Shown here piece after piece: positions 6,987 through 14,608 of a stretch of 18,496 nt of DNA (the stretch's first letter is position 1; each line of letters starts with the position of its first letter). Origin of the DNA: Candidatus Woesearchaeota archaeon. GTDB taxonomy: Archaea; Nanobdellota; Nanobdellia; Woesearchaeales; PXDW01. A model generated the notes under the pieces. That model was given only the letters and a program-made list of their open reading frames with translations, made no database searches and was not told the DNA's origin. A program made the translations under genes and the position numbers. Location: positions 1-18,496 of the forward strand of contig PXDW01000086.1 of the NCBI GenBank assembly GCA_003564925.1, given 5' to 3'.

Positions 6987-7163
6987 ATGGCAGAAAAAAA
7001 CTTAAAATGTTCATCTTGCAAGAAAAGCATAACTAATATAGTGGGAAGCGCTAAATTTAAGTGCCCATCCTGCGGAAAGACAGATATAATAAGGTGCAAG
7101 AATTGCAGGGAAATAGTAGCAACTTATAAATGCCCTGAGTGCGGCTTCGAGGGTCCAAATTAA
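6987..7163 (+). CDS. Zinc-ribbon protein of the HVO_2753 / COG2888 type
   Basis: This 58-residue protein holds eight cysteines in four CxxC pairs (C8/C11, C26/C29, C37/C40, C49/C52), enough for two zinc sites. The order CSSC, CPSCG, CKNC, CPECGFEGPN matches the small archaeal zinc-finger proteins predicted to bind RNA and work in translation. It ends one base before the aEF1-beta gene. The pairing of these two genes is common in archaea and supports both the identification and a translation-related role. It is the first gene of the pair, with a TATA box 25 nt before the ATG and a GAGG too close to the start to be a usual Shine-Dalgarno site. Confidence 0.88.
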   Translation: MAEKNLKCSSCKKSITNIVGSAKFKCPSCGKTDIIRCKNCREIVATYKCPECGFEGPN

Positions 7164-7164
7164 A

Positions 7165-7443
7165 ATGGCAGATGTTATTCTTACCTTAAAAATAATGCCA
7201 GAAAGCCCCGAAATAAGCCTTGACGATCTTTTTTCTAAAATAGAACCCATATTGAAAGAATTTACAGGAGAGGAGCAGTTCAGGAAAGAAGAGGAGCCTG
7301 TAGCTTTTGGACTAAAGGCATTAAAGGTAACTTTTGTAATGGATGAGAAAAAAGGAAGCACAGAGGACGCGGAAAAGAAGATAGAGCAAATAGATGGTGT
7401 TAATTCTGTTGAAGTTGTTGATGTAAGAAGGGCAGTTGGCTAA
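7165..7443 (+). CDS. ef1b: Translation elongation factor aEF1-beta
   Basis: The 92-residue protein matches archaeal EF1-beta in length and layout. It opens with MADVILTLKIMPESPE, has PVAFGLKALKVTFVMDE in the middle and ends with VNSVEVVDVRRAVG. The family is the nucleotide exchange factor that removes GDP from aEF1A so that it can carry aminoacyl-tRNA again. It corresponds to the C-terminal exchange domain of eukaryotic EF1B-alpha. It is co-transcribed with the upstream zinc-ribbon gene; GAGGG about 11 nt before the ATG may serve as its ribosome-binding site. Confidence 0.93.
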   Translation: MADVILTLKIMPESPEISLDDLFSKIEPILKEFTGEEQFRKEEEPVAFGLKALKVTFVMDEKKGSTEDAEKKIEQIDGVNSVEVVDVRRAVG

Positions 7444-7449
7444 TTAAAT

Positions 7450-8982
7450 CTAACCATACAACCCTGTTTTTTTCAATGCGCAAAGTTTTTCATAAGCTCT
7501 TGATATGTCCCTAAAACCAGCCAGAAAATTTTTATCTTTGAACAATTTTTCAGTTCCGGGGTCAAATGGAACTGCAATCTCTTCTTCTATCAAGTGCTCC
7601 ACAAATTCATAATCTCTAATAACACAGGGCCTTTTTGTGTCTATGATATCTTTTTGTCTTGTTCTTATTGCCTTGAATGTTTTTGATTCTAAAGCTGCAG
7701 AAATATCTAATCCTTTTCCCCATATCTGCTCTAAGCTTCCAAGTTCTGAATCATATACAGAACAGAAAAGGCAAGGTATAATTTTTCCATTTGCTCTTAT
7801 CGATAGGTATCCGCCATTTCTTCCTGCAGACATACAACCGCCCGGGCAGTCTTTATTTGCAGCAGCAGCTCCGCTTCCCCAGAAATCTGCTGTAAACCTT
7901 TTTTCATTTTTTATGTAATTCCATGTAAATTCATATAACTTTTCTCTTTGTTCTGGCTTTAGCTGCAATTCTAATGTTTCTTTATAATCGTTTCCAATTC
8001 TGCCAATAGGCATGCATTGGAATATCCACACACCCATGGCTCCTTTGTCCTCAAAAAGATAGTCAAAAAATTCCTTATTCGCTATAGAATCAACGTTCTT
8101 GCTTGTAACAGTAAGTGAATAAAAATAAGGAACACCATTTTCTACTAAACGCTTAGTTGTTTTATCTACAATCCTATCCATCCCTTCCCCTCTTCTTTTG
8201 CTTGTCTCAGGCCCTTCCTGGCTTACACAAGGTATCACATTACCTATATCAGATATTCTTCCAACCATATAATCATCTAACCTTGTTCCGTTTGTAAACA
8301 TTATAAAGAATCTGTCATTAAACTCTTCGAAAATGTCTGTTATATCCTTATTATTTTTCTCATCTTTCCACATTGTCGGTTCTCCTCCGGAAAGAACAAT
8401 AAAGCTTACTCCCATTGCATCCCAAAGTTCATTGATTAATCTGTGGAGATCCAGGTATTTTATTTTTTCATTATCATATGTTTTTCCTTTTTTGCCCGCA
8501 TCAGCATAGCAATAATCACAGTTTAAGTTACATTCACTGGTTGGGTCTATAGAAACAAACGAAGGAATTTGCTTGCCTTGTTTTATCAGTTTGTTTCTTC
8601 TTTTTGCACCTTCTATAAACGTGTTTTTAAAGAAAGCGTTTGGAAATGTATTTCTGTATCCTTCTGAAAATGTAAATTTGTCGCTTTTCTTTTCATATAG
8701 TTTTGCTAAATTTAAAGAAAATGTTCTGCCCAATAAATATCTTAATACAGTTGTTTCTAAAGGGAGATTATCAGAATTTTTAACTATCATATTATATTTT
8801 ATAAACTTGTCCATTGAATTTTCAAAATATTTTTTTGTCTTTTCATTTGTAAGAAGAAGCTCTCTTGTTTTTTTATTATATAACATGGGGGCCAATAAGG
8901 CCATATTCATCTTGTTAAGATTTAAAGAAATATTTTCTGTTTTACTTATATTTATAATTTCTTCTAATTTTGATTCAGACAT
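7450..8982 (-). CDS. Radical SAM protein with SPASM-like C-terminal domain
   Basis: The 510-residue protein has a radical SAM core with CNLNCDYC (C151, C155, C158) binding the 4Fe-4S cluster that cleaves S-adenosylmethionine, followed by SGGEP (198-202). The C-terminal part has KDCPGGCMSAGRNGG, then ANGKIIPCLFC (C379, C383, C404, C407) and GSLEQIW, as in SPASM domains that hold extra Fe-S clusters. A helical region of about 140 residues precedes the core. SPASM enzymes modify peptides or proteins, for example by forming thioether or C-C links, or mature enzymes; others act on small molecules. No precursor peptide gene is seen nearby. AGGTGA at 8987-8992 and the 32-nt gap behind trm1 indicate an operon with that gene. 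The reaction cannot be told from sequence. Confidence 0.85.
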   Translation of the reverse strand: MSESKLEEIINISKTENISLNLNKMNMALLAPMLYNKKTRELLLTNEKTKKYFENSMDKFIKYNMIVKNSDNLPLETTVLRYLLGRTFSLNLAKLYEKKSDKFTFSEGYRNTFPNAFFKNTFIEGAKRRNKLIKQGKQIPSFVSIDPTSECNLNCDYCYADAGKKGKTYDNEKIKYLDLHRLINELWDAMGVSFIVLSGGEPTMWKDEKNNKDITDIFEEFNDRFFIMFTNGTRLDDYMVGRISDIGNVIPCVSQEGPETSKRRGEGMDRIVDKTTKRLVENGVPYFYSLTVTSKNVDSIANKEFFDYLFEDKGAMGVWIFQCMPIGRIGNDYKETLELQLKPEQREKLYEFTWNYIKNEKRFTADFWGSGAAAANKDCPGGCMSAGRNGGYLSIRANGKIIPCLFCSVYDSELGSLEQIWGKGLDISAALESKTFKAIRTRQKDIIDTKRPCVIRDYEFVEHLIEEEIAVPFDPGTEKLFKDKNFLAGFRDISRAYEKLCALKKTGLYG

Positions 8983-8986
8983 AAGT

Positions 8987-8992
8987 TCACCT
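8987..8992 (-). promoter_or_regulatory. Shine-Dalgarno site of the radical SAM gene
   Basis: AGGTGA on the minus strand lies 4 nt before the ATG at 8982. It supports translation from a polycistronic mRNA that begins at trm1. Confidence 0.65.
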
Positions 8993-9014
8993 TTTATTCA
9001 TCCGTTGCTTATTA

Positions 9015-10031
9015 TTACATCATTTGCAATAATTTTTGTAAAGGTATATTTGTTTTTAAACCTTCTGATTTAAAATGTGTTCTGCTTACCTTATACCCTT
9101 CTTTTTTTATTTTTTTAATCAAATCTTCAAACCTTGGTGTTTGTTTTATCTTATATTTTTTACATAGGTTATGAATATCATAAAATCCCAAAAAATCAAG
9201 CTTTGCTTCATCTCTTATTGTTTTAAGGAAATCTGTTTTCTCTTGTTTATATATATTATCAGCCAATTTTTTATCCCAAAGCTGTCCTAACCAAATAGGA
9301 CCAGAATCTTGATAGAAATCATGTTTTTTTATAATTTCATCAACTTTTTTTTTGCCTTTTTCACATTTTAAAAAAACCCTCATGTAATGTTCTTTTGCAT
9401 AAGAAAAAACAGGAATCAAAGCTTTTTCATACTGAGCTCCCATAAGCTGAATTTTTCTTATCAAAATTCTCAAGCCAATCTCATGCTTTAGTTCATTCTT
9501 TAAAGGTTTTGCAAAGTATTTTCTTTTGCAAGCTTTTGGAAAACTGCCTGCCAATGCTCCTGTGTCTGTTGCTGTTACAGCCAAAATTCCATCCCTTGCT
9601 ATTCTTTTTACAGCGGAATCCAAAAAGGGATTAGGAGTTCCAAAAGGGTCAATATCAATATAATCAAAGCCATTGCTTTCCAGAAGAAAAATATTCGCAT
9701 CTTTATTATGCAAACTAACTTTATTGGATTTGATATTATTAATTTCTAAGTTATTTTCTATTAAGCTTATTGCTTCAGGGGAATGGTCATTCATTTCAAG
9801 AGTTTTTATTTTTCTTTTTTTTAGCTCTTTTAAGAACCTTATTCCCCTTACACCGGAAGCTGCCAACGGCAAAGCTATCTGCATGTTATTCTTATCAATT
9901 GAGTTAAGGATATGAACGCTTATGCTCCTGTTTAGCTCCATTACAGGATTGTAAAAAACAGGAAGTTTCTTAGATATCTTGCCTTGATAAGATTTTATCT
10001 TCGCTTTGCCTTCTGTAATATAATCTTCCAT
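9015..10031 (-). CDS. trm1: tRNA (guanine(26)-N(2))-dimethyltransferase
   Basis: The 338-residue protein carries the Trm1 motifs: VFYNPVMELNRSISV near the N-terminus (25-39), the SAM-binding stretch LPLAASGVRGIR (54-65), the catalytic-site motif IDIDPFGTPNPFLDSA (125-140), and TATDTGALAGSFPKAC (153-168). The C-terminus has YKVSRTHFKSEGLKTNIP, also typical. Trm1 puts one or two methyl groups on N2 of G26 in tRNA with S-adenosylmethionine, which helps tRNA fold correctly. The length is somewhat shorter than usual archaeal Trm1 (roughly 370-390 residues), consistent with compact DPANN proteins. It is the first gene of an operon with the radical SAM gene. A TATA-like AT stretch at about 10050-10062 lies 26 nt before the ATG. 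Confidence 0.93.
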   Translation of the reverse strand: MEDYITEGKAKIKSYQGKISKKLPVFYNPVMELNRSISVHILNSIDKNNMQIALPLAASGVRGIRFLKELKKRKIKTLEMNDHSPEAISLIENNLEINNIKSNKVSLHNKDANIFLLESNGFDYIDIDPFGTPNPFLDSAVKRIARDGILAVTATDTGALAGSFPKACKRKYFAKPLKNELKHEIGLRILIRKIQLMGAQYEKALIPVFSYAKEHYMRVFLKCEKGKKKVDEIIKKHDFYQDSGPIWLGQLWDKKLADNIYKQEKTDFLKTIRDEAKLDFLGFYDIHNLCKKYKIKQTPRFEDLIKKIKKEGYKVSRTHFKSEGLKTNIPLQKLLQMM

Positions 10032-10270
10032 ATAAAAAATAAAATAGAATAACTATAATTATTTTTCTCTTTCTAACATTATATAGCTTTGGTTAGATAT
10101 GCAAAAAATAATCATATATCTATTCTTGGGAAACTGCATATAGCAATGATTTTGTCCACTCAACAATAAAGATGAAACCAGTTGTTGAAATAAATCCAGA
10201 GTATGAGTTTTTATTTAAAAATATAATAAAAAAGATACATTTAAAAATAAAAAAGACTTAAACTTTAAGT
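10032..10270. other. Intergenic gap with promoters and a possible short gene remnant
   Basis: The gap holds the trm1 promoter (minus) and the ZIP promoter (plus). Between them a 29-codon open frame at 10172-10261 (plus) reads MKPVVEINPEYEFLFKNI and so on. The same frame is open upstream to about 10109 without a start codon, and that part also reads like protein (YSNDFVHSTIK). It may be the end of a decayed gene or a very small protein; there is no good ribosome-binding site. No RNA gene is recognised. Confidence 0.35.
10239..10249 (+). promoter_or_regulatory. TATA box of the ZIP transporter gene
   Basis: ATTTAAAAATA is centred about 27 nt before the ATG at 10271, and there is no Shine-Dalgarno site, indicating a leaderless transcript. 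Confidence 0.6.
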
Positions 10271-11017
10271 ATGCATGTATTTATATGGATACTGATAGCA
10301 ACAATAGCAGATGGGCTTGTTTCTTTAGTTGGTGCGTTTTCTTTGTTTCTTAAAGAGAAAATTCTAAAGAAGATTATTTTTGCTTTAGTTGCATTCTCAG
10401 CAGGAGCTTTGCTTAGCGGAGCATTTTTTCACTTGCTGCCAGAGGCTTTGGAGAGAATAGAAGCTACTCTCGCATTCGGGTTTGTTCTTATTGGCTTCAT
10501 ACTGTTTTTTTTAATAGAAAAAATTTTACGATGGCATCACTGCCATAAAAATGAAAAATGCAAAACTCACCCATTCACGTATCTTATACTGGTCGGGGAT
10601 GGAGTACATAATTTTCTAGATGGGTTAATAATTGCTGCAAGCTTCATAATTGGCATACCATTCGGCATTATAACAACTTTGATGATTTTGGCGCATGAAC
10701 TTCCACAAGAATTAGGGGATTTTGGAATACTTGTTTATGGAGGTTTCTCAAGAATAAAAGCTCTCCTTTTTAATTTTTTATCCCAGCTTACAGCAGTAGC
10801 TGGAGGTATCATTGGGTATTTTATATCAAAATCAGTTGAATCTTTTGTTCCTTATGTTCTTCCATTTGCAGCAGGAGGCTTTTTCTATATAGCTGCCTCA
10901 GACTTAATTCCAGAATTTCATAAGGAGCCCGGCTTAAAAAAATCTTTATCTTCTTTTTCATTTTTCATACTGGGTATTGGTATCATGCTTACCCTCAAAC
11001 TTCTTTTTGAGCATTGA
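10271..11017 (+). CDS. ZIP family divalent metal transporter
   Basis: The 248-residue protein has about seven or eight membrane helices and the two ZIP signature helices: GDGVHNFLDG (109-118) in helix 4 and AHELPQELGDFG (141-152) in helix 5. These provide the His, Asn, Asp and Glu ligands of the metal channel. ZIP proteins bring Zn2+, Fe2+ or Mn2+ into the cytoplasm. The loop between helices 3 and 4 is rich in His and Cys (H89, H90, C91, H92, C97, H100), a usual regulatory metal-binding loop. It resembles the ZupT/GufA-like and eukaryotic LIV-1-like groups more than the long bacterial forms, but the metal cannot be named. The next gene starts 2 nt after its stop codon. Confidence 0.92.
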   Translation: MHVFIWILIATIADGLVSLVGAFSLFLKEKILKKIIFALVAFSAGALLSGAFFHLLPEALERIEATLAFGFVLIGFILFFLIEKILRWHHCHKNEKCKTHPFTYLILVGDGVHNFLDGLIIAASFIIGIPFGIITTLMILAHELPQELGDFGILVYGGFSRIKALLFNFLSQLTAVAGGIIGYFISKSVESFVPYVLPFAAGGFFYIAASDLIPEFHKEPGLKKSLSSFSFFILGIGIMLTLKLLFEH

Positions 11018-11019
11018 AG

Positions 11020-11421
11020 ATGGAAGGAGTTTATATACTGCTAGTAAATGTTGAAAGAGACATATATTTAGAAATAGGAAGATTAGGGAAAATAAAATTT
11101 GAAAAAGGCAATTATGCTTATGTCGGTTCTGCCCAGAATAATTTAGGTAAGAGGTTAGAAAGGCATTTTTCAAGCAAAAAAAAGATACACTGGCATATAG
11201 ATTATTTTCTTTCGAATAAATCTGTGAAAATAGGAAAGGCTTTTTTTAAAAATTCTGGAAAAAAGGAAGAATGTAGAATAGCAAAGATTCTTTCTAAAAA
11301 TGAACAGCCAATAAAAAAATTTGGCTGTTCAGATTGCTCTTGTTATTCCCACCTTTTCAGGATAAAATCTTTAAAAACTATTAAAAACCTTAATATGCAA
11401 ACTTATTTTAAAAACATTTAA
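11020..11421 (+). CDS. DUF123 / Uri-type GIY-YIG nuclease-like protein
   Basis: The 133-residue protein has the GIY-YIG layout: GVYILLV (3-9), NYAYVGSAQNNLGKRLERHF (31-50, with the catalytic-type Arg in this stretch), then KKIHWHIDYFLS (55-64) and E84-C85. It ends with KKFGCSDCSCYSHLF (99-113), the conserved Cys cluster of the archaeal DUF123 (COG1833) family. Members are predicted endonucleases with no firmly known target. I chose the ATG at 11020, since MEGVYILLV is the usual family start; a TTG at 11014 overlapping the ZIP stop codon is the alternative. It follows the ZIP gene by 2 nt, so it is in that operon. The tail (114-133) is Lys- and Asn-rich and not conserved in the family as far as I recall. 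Confidence 0.88.
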   Translation: MEGVYILLVNVERDIYLEIGRLGKIKFEKGNYAYVGSAQNNLGKRLERHFSSKKKIHWHIDYFLSNKSVKIGKAFFKNSGKKEECRIAKILSKNEQPIKKFGCSDCSCYSHLFRIKSLKTIKNLNMQTYFKNI

Positions 11422-11424
11422 AAG
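11416..11424 (+). promoter_or_regulatory. TATA box of the aIF5B gene
   Basis: ATTTAAAAG overlaps the stop codon of the DUF123 gene and is centred about 27 nt before the aIF5B ATG at 11447. No Shine-Dalgarno site is present, so the mRNA should be leaderless. Confidence 0.6.
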
Positions 11425-11446
11425 CAACTATTTTTTCTTTTACCTT

Positions 11447-13210
11447 ATGGAATCGATAAGAAGCCCCATTTGCGTAGTTTTAGGGCATGTTGATCATGGT
11501 AAATCGAGCATACTAGATACAATTAGAGGAACTGCTATTATTGAGACAGAAGCAGGTAAAATTACACAAGCAATTGGAGCTTCAATCATACCATTAGAAA
11601 CAATTAGAAAGGTTACTGGAAATTTATTAGAGCAATTAAAGCTAGATTTTACAATTCCTGGCTTGTTATTTATAGATACGCCTGGACATGCGGCCTTTAC
11701 TACTTTGAGAAAAAGAGGGGGAAATATCGCAGACATTGCTATTTTAGTTGTCGATATTAATGAGGGATTAAAGCCTCAAACAATAGAAGCTATTGAAATT
11801 CTAAAAACATATAAAACTCCTTTTGTAATTGCTGCTAATAAAATAGATATAATCCCCGGATTCATGGATTTTTCTGACTCCATATTAAATATAATTTCAA
11901 AGCAACACCAACAAGTTCAGGAACAAATCGATAACAAATTATATGAATTAATTGGAGAAATGCATAAGCATGGCTTTCAAGCAGAGAGATTTGATCGTCT
12001 ATCAGACTATACAAAGCAAATTGCTATTATACCTTGCTCTGCAAAGAAGAATTATGCGATACCAGAATTACTAATGGTTGTAACTGGGTTGGCGCAAAGG
12101 TTTTTAGAAAAATCATTAAAAACAGATATTTCTGGACCTGCAAAAGGAACCATATTAGAGGTAAAAGAAGAAAAAGGTTTGGGAACAACCCTTGATGTTA
12201 TTATTTATAACGGAACTTTGAGAAAAGACGATACTATTATTATCGGTTCTTTAAATGAACCTATTGTTACTAAGATTCGAGCATTATTGGAGCCAGAGCC
12301 TTTGGCGGAGATGAGAGATAAAAAATCAAGATTTATAAATGTTGATAAGGTTAAGGCGGCATCAGGAGTAAAAATATCTGCGCCAAACATCGAGAAAGCA
12401 GTTGCAGGAATGCCAATAATTTCTACAACTAGAGATAAACTAGAAGAAAATCAAAAAAGGATACAAAAAGAGATTCAAGAAGTCATAATTGAGACAGATA
12501 AAGAAGGCATTGTTATAAAGGCAGATACATTAGGAAGTTTGGAAGCTTTAACTCAATTATTGAAGGAAAAAGGAGTGAAGATTAGGGCAGCATCTATTGG
12601 GGATATCTCAAAAAAAGATTTATCTGATGCAGAATCTAACTATGAGAAGAATCCTTTGGAATCTGTAATACTTGCTTTTAATGTTAAGTTAGCAAAGGAC
12701 GCAATTAAAAAAGCAAATGTACATATAATATCAAGCAACATTATATATAAGATTATGGAGGATTTCCAGAAATGGCATGAGGAGCAGAAAAAGCTACTTG
12801 AGCAGAAAAAAATAGATGTTTTAGTGAGACCTTGTAAATTCGAAATACTAAAAAATTATGTTTTTAGGCAAAGCAGCCCTGCTGTTGTTGGAGTTGATGT
12901 TTTAGAAGGTGTAATGAAAGTTGATATGCCTGTAATGAAAGAAGGAAAAAAAATTACAGAAATAAAGTCTATGCAGGCGGAGCAGGAAAACTTAACAAGA
13001 GTTGAGAAAGGCAAACAGGTTGCTGTTTCAATGGATCATGTAACAGTTGGAAGGCAAATACATGAAGGAGATATTTTATACAGCGCTATTCCTGAAGAGG
13101 ACTTTATAAAATTAAAGACCTTAACAAGGCACCTTCAAAAGCCGGAAATGGCACTGCTTAAAGAGATAGCAGAAATTATGAGAAAGAACAATCCTATGTG
13201 GGGAATCTGA
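11447..13210 (+). CDS. infB: Translation initiation factor aIF5B (IF-2-like GTPase)
   Basis: This 587-residue GTPase has G1 GHVDHGKS (13-20), G3 DTPGH (77-81), G4 NKID (131-134) and G5 SAKK (198-201), followed by domains II-IV. It lacks the long N-terminal extensions of bacterial IF2 and eukaryotic eIF5B, which is the archaeal form. It joins the ribosomal subunits during initiation and guides the initiator tRNA. The length fits archaeal aIF5B (about 590-600 residues). No intein is present in the GTPase domain, although some archaeal aIF5B genes have one. The C-terminus TRHLQKPEMALLKEIAEIMRKNNPMWGI matches the expected domain IV tail, so the protein is complete. Confidence 0.97.
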   Translation: MESIRSPICVVLGHVDHGKSSILDTIRGTAIIETEAGKITQAIGASIIPLETIRKVTGNLLEQLKLDFTIPGLLFIDTPGHAAFTTLRKRGGNIADIAILVVDINEGLKPQTIEAIEILKTYKTPFVIAANKIDIIPGFMDFSDSILNIISKQHQQVQEQIDNKLYELIGEMHKHGFQAERFDRLSDYTKQIAIIPCSAKKNYAIPELLMVVTGLAQRFLEKSLKTDISGPAKGTILEVKEEKGLGTTLDVIIYNGTLRKDDTIIIGSLNEPIVTKIRALLEPEPLAEMRDKKSRFINVDKVKAASGVKISAPNIEKAVAGMPIISTTRDKLEENQKRIQKEIQEVIIETDKEGIVIKADTLGSLEALTQLLKEKGVKIRAASIGDISKKDLSDAESNYEKNPLESVILAFNVKLAKDAIKKANVHIISSNIIYKIMEDFQKWHEEQKKLLEQKKIDVLVRPCKFEILKNYVFRQSSPAVVGVDVLEGVMKVDMPVMKEGKKITEIKSMQAEQENLTRVEKGKQVAVSMDHVTVGRQIHEGDILYSAIPEEDFIKLKTLTRHLQKPEMALLKEIAEIMRKNNPMWGI

Positions 13211-13240
13211 CTTTTTGTAGTTTAACTTTATATTATTGAC

Positions 13241-13444
13241 TTATTTTAGCTTGTTCAGTTCACTAATCAATTTTTTTGAGTCTATTCCATAAAGGTCGCA
13301 GACTTCTCCAACTTTCAGCATATGTATCTCCATCTGAGCCATAGGGCAACCTAAGCACGGGAACTTATAATTTCTAAGAATTTCTTCAGCTCCTTTAATC
13401 TCCAATATCTTTGCTACAGTTGTGTCTTCTGTCACGCTTGCCAT
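13241..13444 (-). CDS. DUF1858 protein with CxxC redox-type motif
   Basis: The 67-residue protein is a stand-alone DUF1858 domain. Residues 5-28 (TEDTTVAKILEIKGAEEILRNY) lead to FPCLGCPMA (C30, C33), then GEVCDLYGIDSKKLISELN. Related domains form the 'hybrid-cluster-protein-associated redox disulfide' family, in which the CxxC can be redox-active or bind metal. No hybrid cluster protein or partner reductase is seen in this window. A TATA box at 13465-13475 overlaps the stop codon of the upstream gene and lies 26 nt before the ATG, so it has its own leaderless promoter. The role is unknown; thiol redox or Fe-S-linked function is a guess from the motif. Confidence 0.8.
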   Translation of the reverse strand: MASVTEDTTVAKILEIKGAEEILRNYKFPCLGCPMAQMEIHMLKVGEVCDLYGIDSKKLISELNKLK

Positions 13445-13464
13445 TTTATATCGCTTTTTTCTTA

Positions 13465-13475
13465 TATTTATATAT
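13465..13475 (-). promoter_or_regulatory. TATA box of the DUF1858 gene
   Basis: ATATATAAATA on the minus strand is centred about 26 nt before the start at 13444. It overlaps the last codons and stop of the exported Ig-like gene at 13468. Confidence 0.6.
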
Positions 13476-14076
13476 CTTTTGTTTTAATTTCTTTTGTTAG
13501 TGTTTTTCTCATAATCAAGTTTATATTTACTATTATTAGTATCAATAATATTCCAATCAAAGACAATGTTCCTTTATTCTCTAACGAACTGCTTACAACA
13601 AAGCCGGTTATTGATGCAAAGCCCTTTTCCTGATAAGAGTTTATTTCTTCTATATCGGTACTGCTGCCTAGAAAACTAATAGTATTTTTTAAAATCACTG
13701 AGCTGATTCTGGGCTTTTGTATTGTAACAGAAGCGTAAGAAGCTGTGCCGTTCTGAGCATAGTCATTTGGAGTTATTTTACAAGTTATAACGTCTCCAGG
13801 CTCAAAACCGCTTAGCTGAGAGCTCGTCTCATCCAACCTTTCATTATTTTTATACCATTCAAAATAAAACATTACAATTTCAGGAAATTCGTCTATTATT
13901 GCAGCATCGCATTTTATTGTTGAGTCAGGAAAAGGCTCTTCAGGAATTAATGTTATGTTTTCGATTACTGGAGGATTATTTGATATATTAATCCTTACAT
14001 AACCTGTTGCTTCGTCTGCATAAGCGTAAAGTACAGAGAACAACATAAGCATTATTATTAATTTTATTATTTTCAT
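13468..14076 (-). CDS. Exported Ig-like protein with C-terminal membrane anchor
   Basis: The 202-residue protein starts with a signal peptide (MKIIKLIIMLMLFSVLYAYA, cut near residue 20). The outside part (about 30-120) looks like one Ig-like beta-sandwich: PPVIENITLIPEEPFP, FYFEWYKN, FEPGDVITCKITPND, with Cys56 and Cys99 placed for a disulfide. After a spacer comes SITGFVVSSS and a C-terminal helix (171-188) followed by a Lys-rich cytoplasmic end. That 'ITGF' stretch near the C-terminal anchor is frequent in surface proteins of Woesearchaeota/Pacearchaeota, as I recall. The frame is open upstream to 14325, but that part overlaps the divergent PUA gene, so the start is at 14076. Likely a cell-surface adhesion or envelope protein. 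Confidence 0.72.
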   Translation of the reverse strand: MKIIKLIIMLMLFSVLYAYADEATGYVRINISNNPPVIENITLIPEEPFPDSTIKCDAAIIDEFPEIVMFYFEWYKNNERLDETSSQLSGFEPGDVITCKITPNDYAQNGTASYASVTIQKPRISSVILKNTISFLGSSTDIEEINSYQEKGFASITGFVVSSSLENKGTLSLIGILLILIIVNINLIMRKTLTKEIKTKDI

Positions 14077-14110
14077 AACTTTTATTAATGAATTGAAGTT
14101 TATAACTTTT

Positions 14111-14563
14111 ATGGAAAAAATCTCTATATTGAACAGCAAAGAAATAAAAAATATTCTTAAATTAGTAAAAGAACGATGGGAAGCTGAATTAAATAAAAAA
14201 TACGCTTTTTTGATGAATCCAAAAAACAAAATTTTTTTGGTTAATATGGACATTTCAAGAATCGATTTAAACAACTTAAGGATAAATAATCTCGGATTGT
14301 ATTTTGGAGAGATTATAAACAACAAAGAGCTCAGGCTTAGTATAGAAGGGTCGCAGATAATAGGGCCCTTAGCTAAAAAAAACGTTTTAGATTTAAGCGA
14401 AGAAGAAGCAAAAGATTATATGAAAGGGACTGATTTGGATAAAAAGACAAAAGACAAAGGTTTCATGATTATAAAACATAAGGATGATTATCTAGGAACA
14501 GGAAAATCCAATGGAGAAAAAATATATAATTACACGCCCAAAGAGAGAAGGATTAATTCTTAA
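14111..14563 (+). CDS. Stand-alone PUA-like RNA-binding protein (COG3270 / RsmF C-terminal type)
   Basis: The 150-residue protein matches the archaeal family related to the PUA-like C-terminal domain of RsmF-type rRNA methyltransferases. Typical stretches are NNLGLYFGEI (63-72), LRLSIEGSQIIGPLAKKNVLDLS, KGFMIIKHKDDYLGTGKS and IYNYTPKERRI. The family is thought to bind RNA (rRNA or tRNA) but has no methyltransferase domain here, as is normal for the archaeal stand-alone form. I chose the ATG at 14111; an in-frame TTG at 14093 would add six residues. It diverges from the exported Ig-like gene across only 34 nt, so the two promoters must overlap. Confidence 0.82.
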   Translation: MEKISILNSKEIKNILKLVKERWEAELNKKYAFLMNPKNKIFLVNMDISRIDLNNLRINNLGLYFGEIINNKELRLSIEGSQIIGPLAKKNVLDLSEEEAKDYMKGTDLDKKTKDKGFMIIKHKDDYLGTGKSNGEKIYNYTPKERRINS

Positions 14564-14608
14564 ATACATAGGTTGTTCATATTAAAATTTTACTGAAGGT
14601 CTCATTTA

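Noticed and set aside
8573..9073. Plus-strand frame of 166 codons across the radical SAM start
   Set aside because: It overlaps the well-supported radical SAM and trm1 genes, and its product is a low-complexity hydrophobic string typical of an antisense frame.
11014..11019. TTG start of the DUF123 gene overlapping the ZIP stop codon
   Set aside because: The ATG two codons later gives the usual family N-terminus (GVYILL right after the start). TTG cannot be excluded but is less likely.
14077..14325. N-terminal extension of the exported Ig-like protein to 14325
   Set aside because: It would overlap the conserved PUA gene, and a proper signal peptide starts at 14076.
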